Shown in pieces: positions 5,537 through 6,103 of a stretch of DNA of 6,103 bases. Source of the DNA: JANYCG01 sp031418395 (GTDB lineage Bacteria > Pseudomonadota > Gammaproteobacteria > Burkholderiales > Burkholderiaceae_C); the NCBI GenBank assembly GCA_031418395.1, contig JANOXL010000347.1, positions 1-6,103 on the forward strand, written 5' to 3'. The position numbers and the translations under genes were made by a program. Below the pieces are notes generated by a model that was not told where the DNA came from, made no database searches, and saw only the letters and a program-made list of their open reading frames with translations. Positions within the stretch are counted from its first letter, which is position 1; each line of letters starts with the position of its first letter.

Positions 5537-6103
5537 TAACTCCTGAAATAGTTGTAACTCAACCCCGTCTCCGTATCAAAATACTGCCCCGGAAACCGCA
5601 AATTCAGCGCGGTTGGTGTTGAGACCACCAACCTCGTGGCAGTGTTGGTGGGCGAAGCCGGGTCAATCGCAAAGACGGCCGTGGCCGTACCCGCTGGGGC
5701 CAGCACCCCGGTGGGGGTCTGATCACCAAACGGGCTGTAGGGCCACTGCCAGACGGCCAGATTGCTCGCATCGGTCATACGCCGGGGTGTCGCCAGATGG
5801 TCGCTGTGCACGGCAAACAGGGCGGCATCGCGGTACAGACCGATGGGGATCGGGTTTGTTTCTCCTCCGATCGCACCGTCCGACACCGGCAACCACAAAT
5901 ACTCCCGCCGCCCGGTGCTGCTGACACCGCCATTGCCGTATTCACCCAAAAGAGCAGCCACGCCCACCGCCGGTTCTGCATACACAAAACTCTGCCCCAG
6001 CGTGGCATTGGCCTGGGCGGTGGCAAACATCCAGTTGAAATTGGCCAGGAGCCAACTCACAAAACTGCTGCCCAGCACGGTGGCGTTGGGGGCCACATGA
6101 TCG
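5521..6103 (-). pseudogene. RHS-repeat core protein, C-terminally broken, 5' end outside window
   Basis: The minus strand reads without interruption from the right edge. The order is DHVAPNATVLG, LGQSFVYAEP, LLGEYGNGG, REYLWLPVSDG, IPIGLYRDAALFAVHSDHLA, TPRRMTDASN, WQWPYSPFGDQTPTG and LRFPGQYFDTETGLSYNYF, then RSYQASQG. This is the RHS-associated core of large secreted or surface toxin-delivery proteins. In intact members the next segment is RYxQxDPxGL, followed by the variable toxin tip. Here homology stops at SQG, at the 3' end of vapC. The frame then stays open for 114 more codons antisense to vapC, to a TGA at 5178-5176. That tail has no RHS or toxin character. The fragment shares the APNATVLG to GNGG segment with the RHS relic at 2164-2420. 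It is probably non-functional unless the chimeric tail is tolerated. Confidence 0.85.
6071..6103. repeat. Direct repeat copy 2 (RHS-derived)
   Basis: This matches 2261-2293 at 29/33 positions in the same orientation and is cut by the window edge, so the true repeat may be longer. A shorter, more diverged third version occurs within the same RHS fragment near 5996-6012. Confidence 0.85.

Noticed and set aside
1..6103. CRISPR array, tRNA or rRNA genes, intact insertion sequence
   Set aside because: No regularly spaced long repeats, no cloverleaf or rRNA-like sequence, and no transposase frame were seen on either strand.

Overview
The window looks like a chromosomal segment of a GC-rich betaproteobacterium, most likely family Comamonadaceae (Rhodoferax/Polaromonas-like). 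The grounds are the DciA (DUF721)-M23 peptidase pair, a PEP-CTERM exported protein, the style of the RHS cores, and a short intergenic repeat that resembles ones I remember from that family. All family assignments come from reading the sequence and from memory; no search was run.

Left part (1-2141), ordinary housekeeping genes. A DciA-like replicative helicase loader (minus, 44-388) is divergent from a membrane-anchored M23 peptidase (plus, 430-1389), with only 41 bp between the start codons. A glutathione S-transferase family protein follows (plus, 1470-2141).

Middle part (2142-4794), accessory and partly decayed. A fragment of an RHS-repeat gene (minus, about 2164-2420) is cut at both ends. 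After it come about 450 bp of AT-richer DNA with several small repeats and one unrecognised short coding remnant (2674-2844). Two apparently intact minus-strand genes follow: a small flavodoxin-like protein (2871-3347) and a DUF4394-like protein with a signal peptide and a PEP-CTERM sorting tail (3471-4169). Five degenerate 7-bp tandem repeats lie between them. About 620 bp without a recognisable gene follow, holding a 12-bp duplication and a nested inverted repeat.

Right part (4795-6103). A compact type II toxin-antitoxin operon (Phd/YefM antitoxin, VapC/FitB-like PIN toxin; plus) has its own sigma70-like promoter with a 7-bp palindrome over it. Its 3' end overlaps, on the opposite strand, the broken end of a second RHS gene that enters from the right edge (minus). 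That RHS core stops just before the conserved DPxGL region, and its reading frame runs on into antisense of the toxin gene.

The two RHS fragments share orientation and a 33-bp near-identical direct repeat (29/33) exactly 3810 bp apart. The middle genes and the TA operon therefore sit between pieces of related RHS genes, which suggests an RHS locus broken up by insertion and recombination. I do not see a clearly new multi-gene system. The most interesting points are the RHS/TA junction, the RHS repeats flanking the cargo, and the candidate TA operator.
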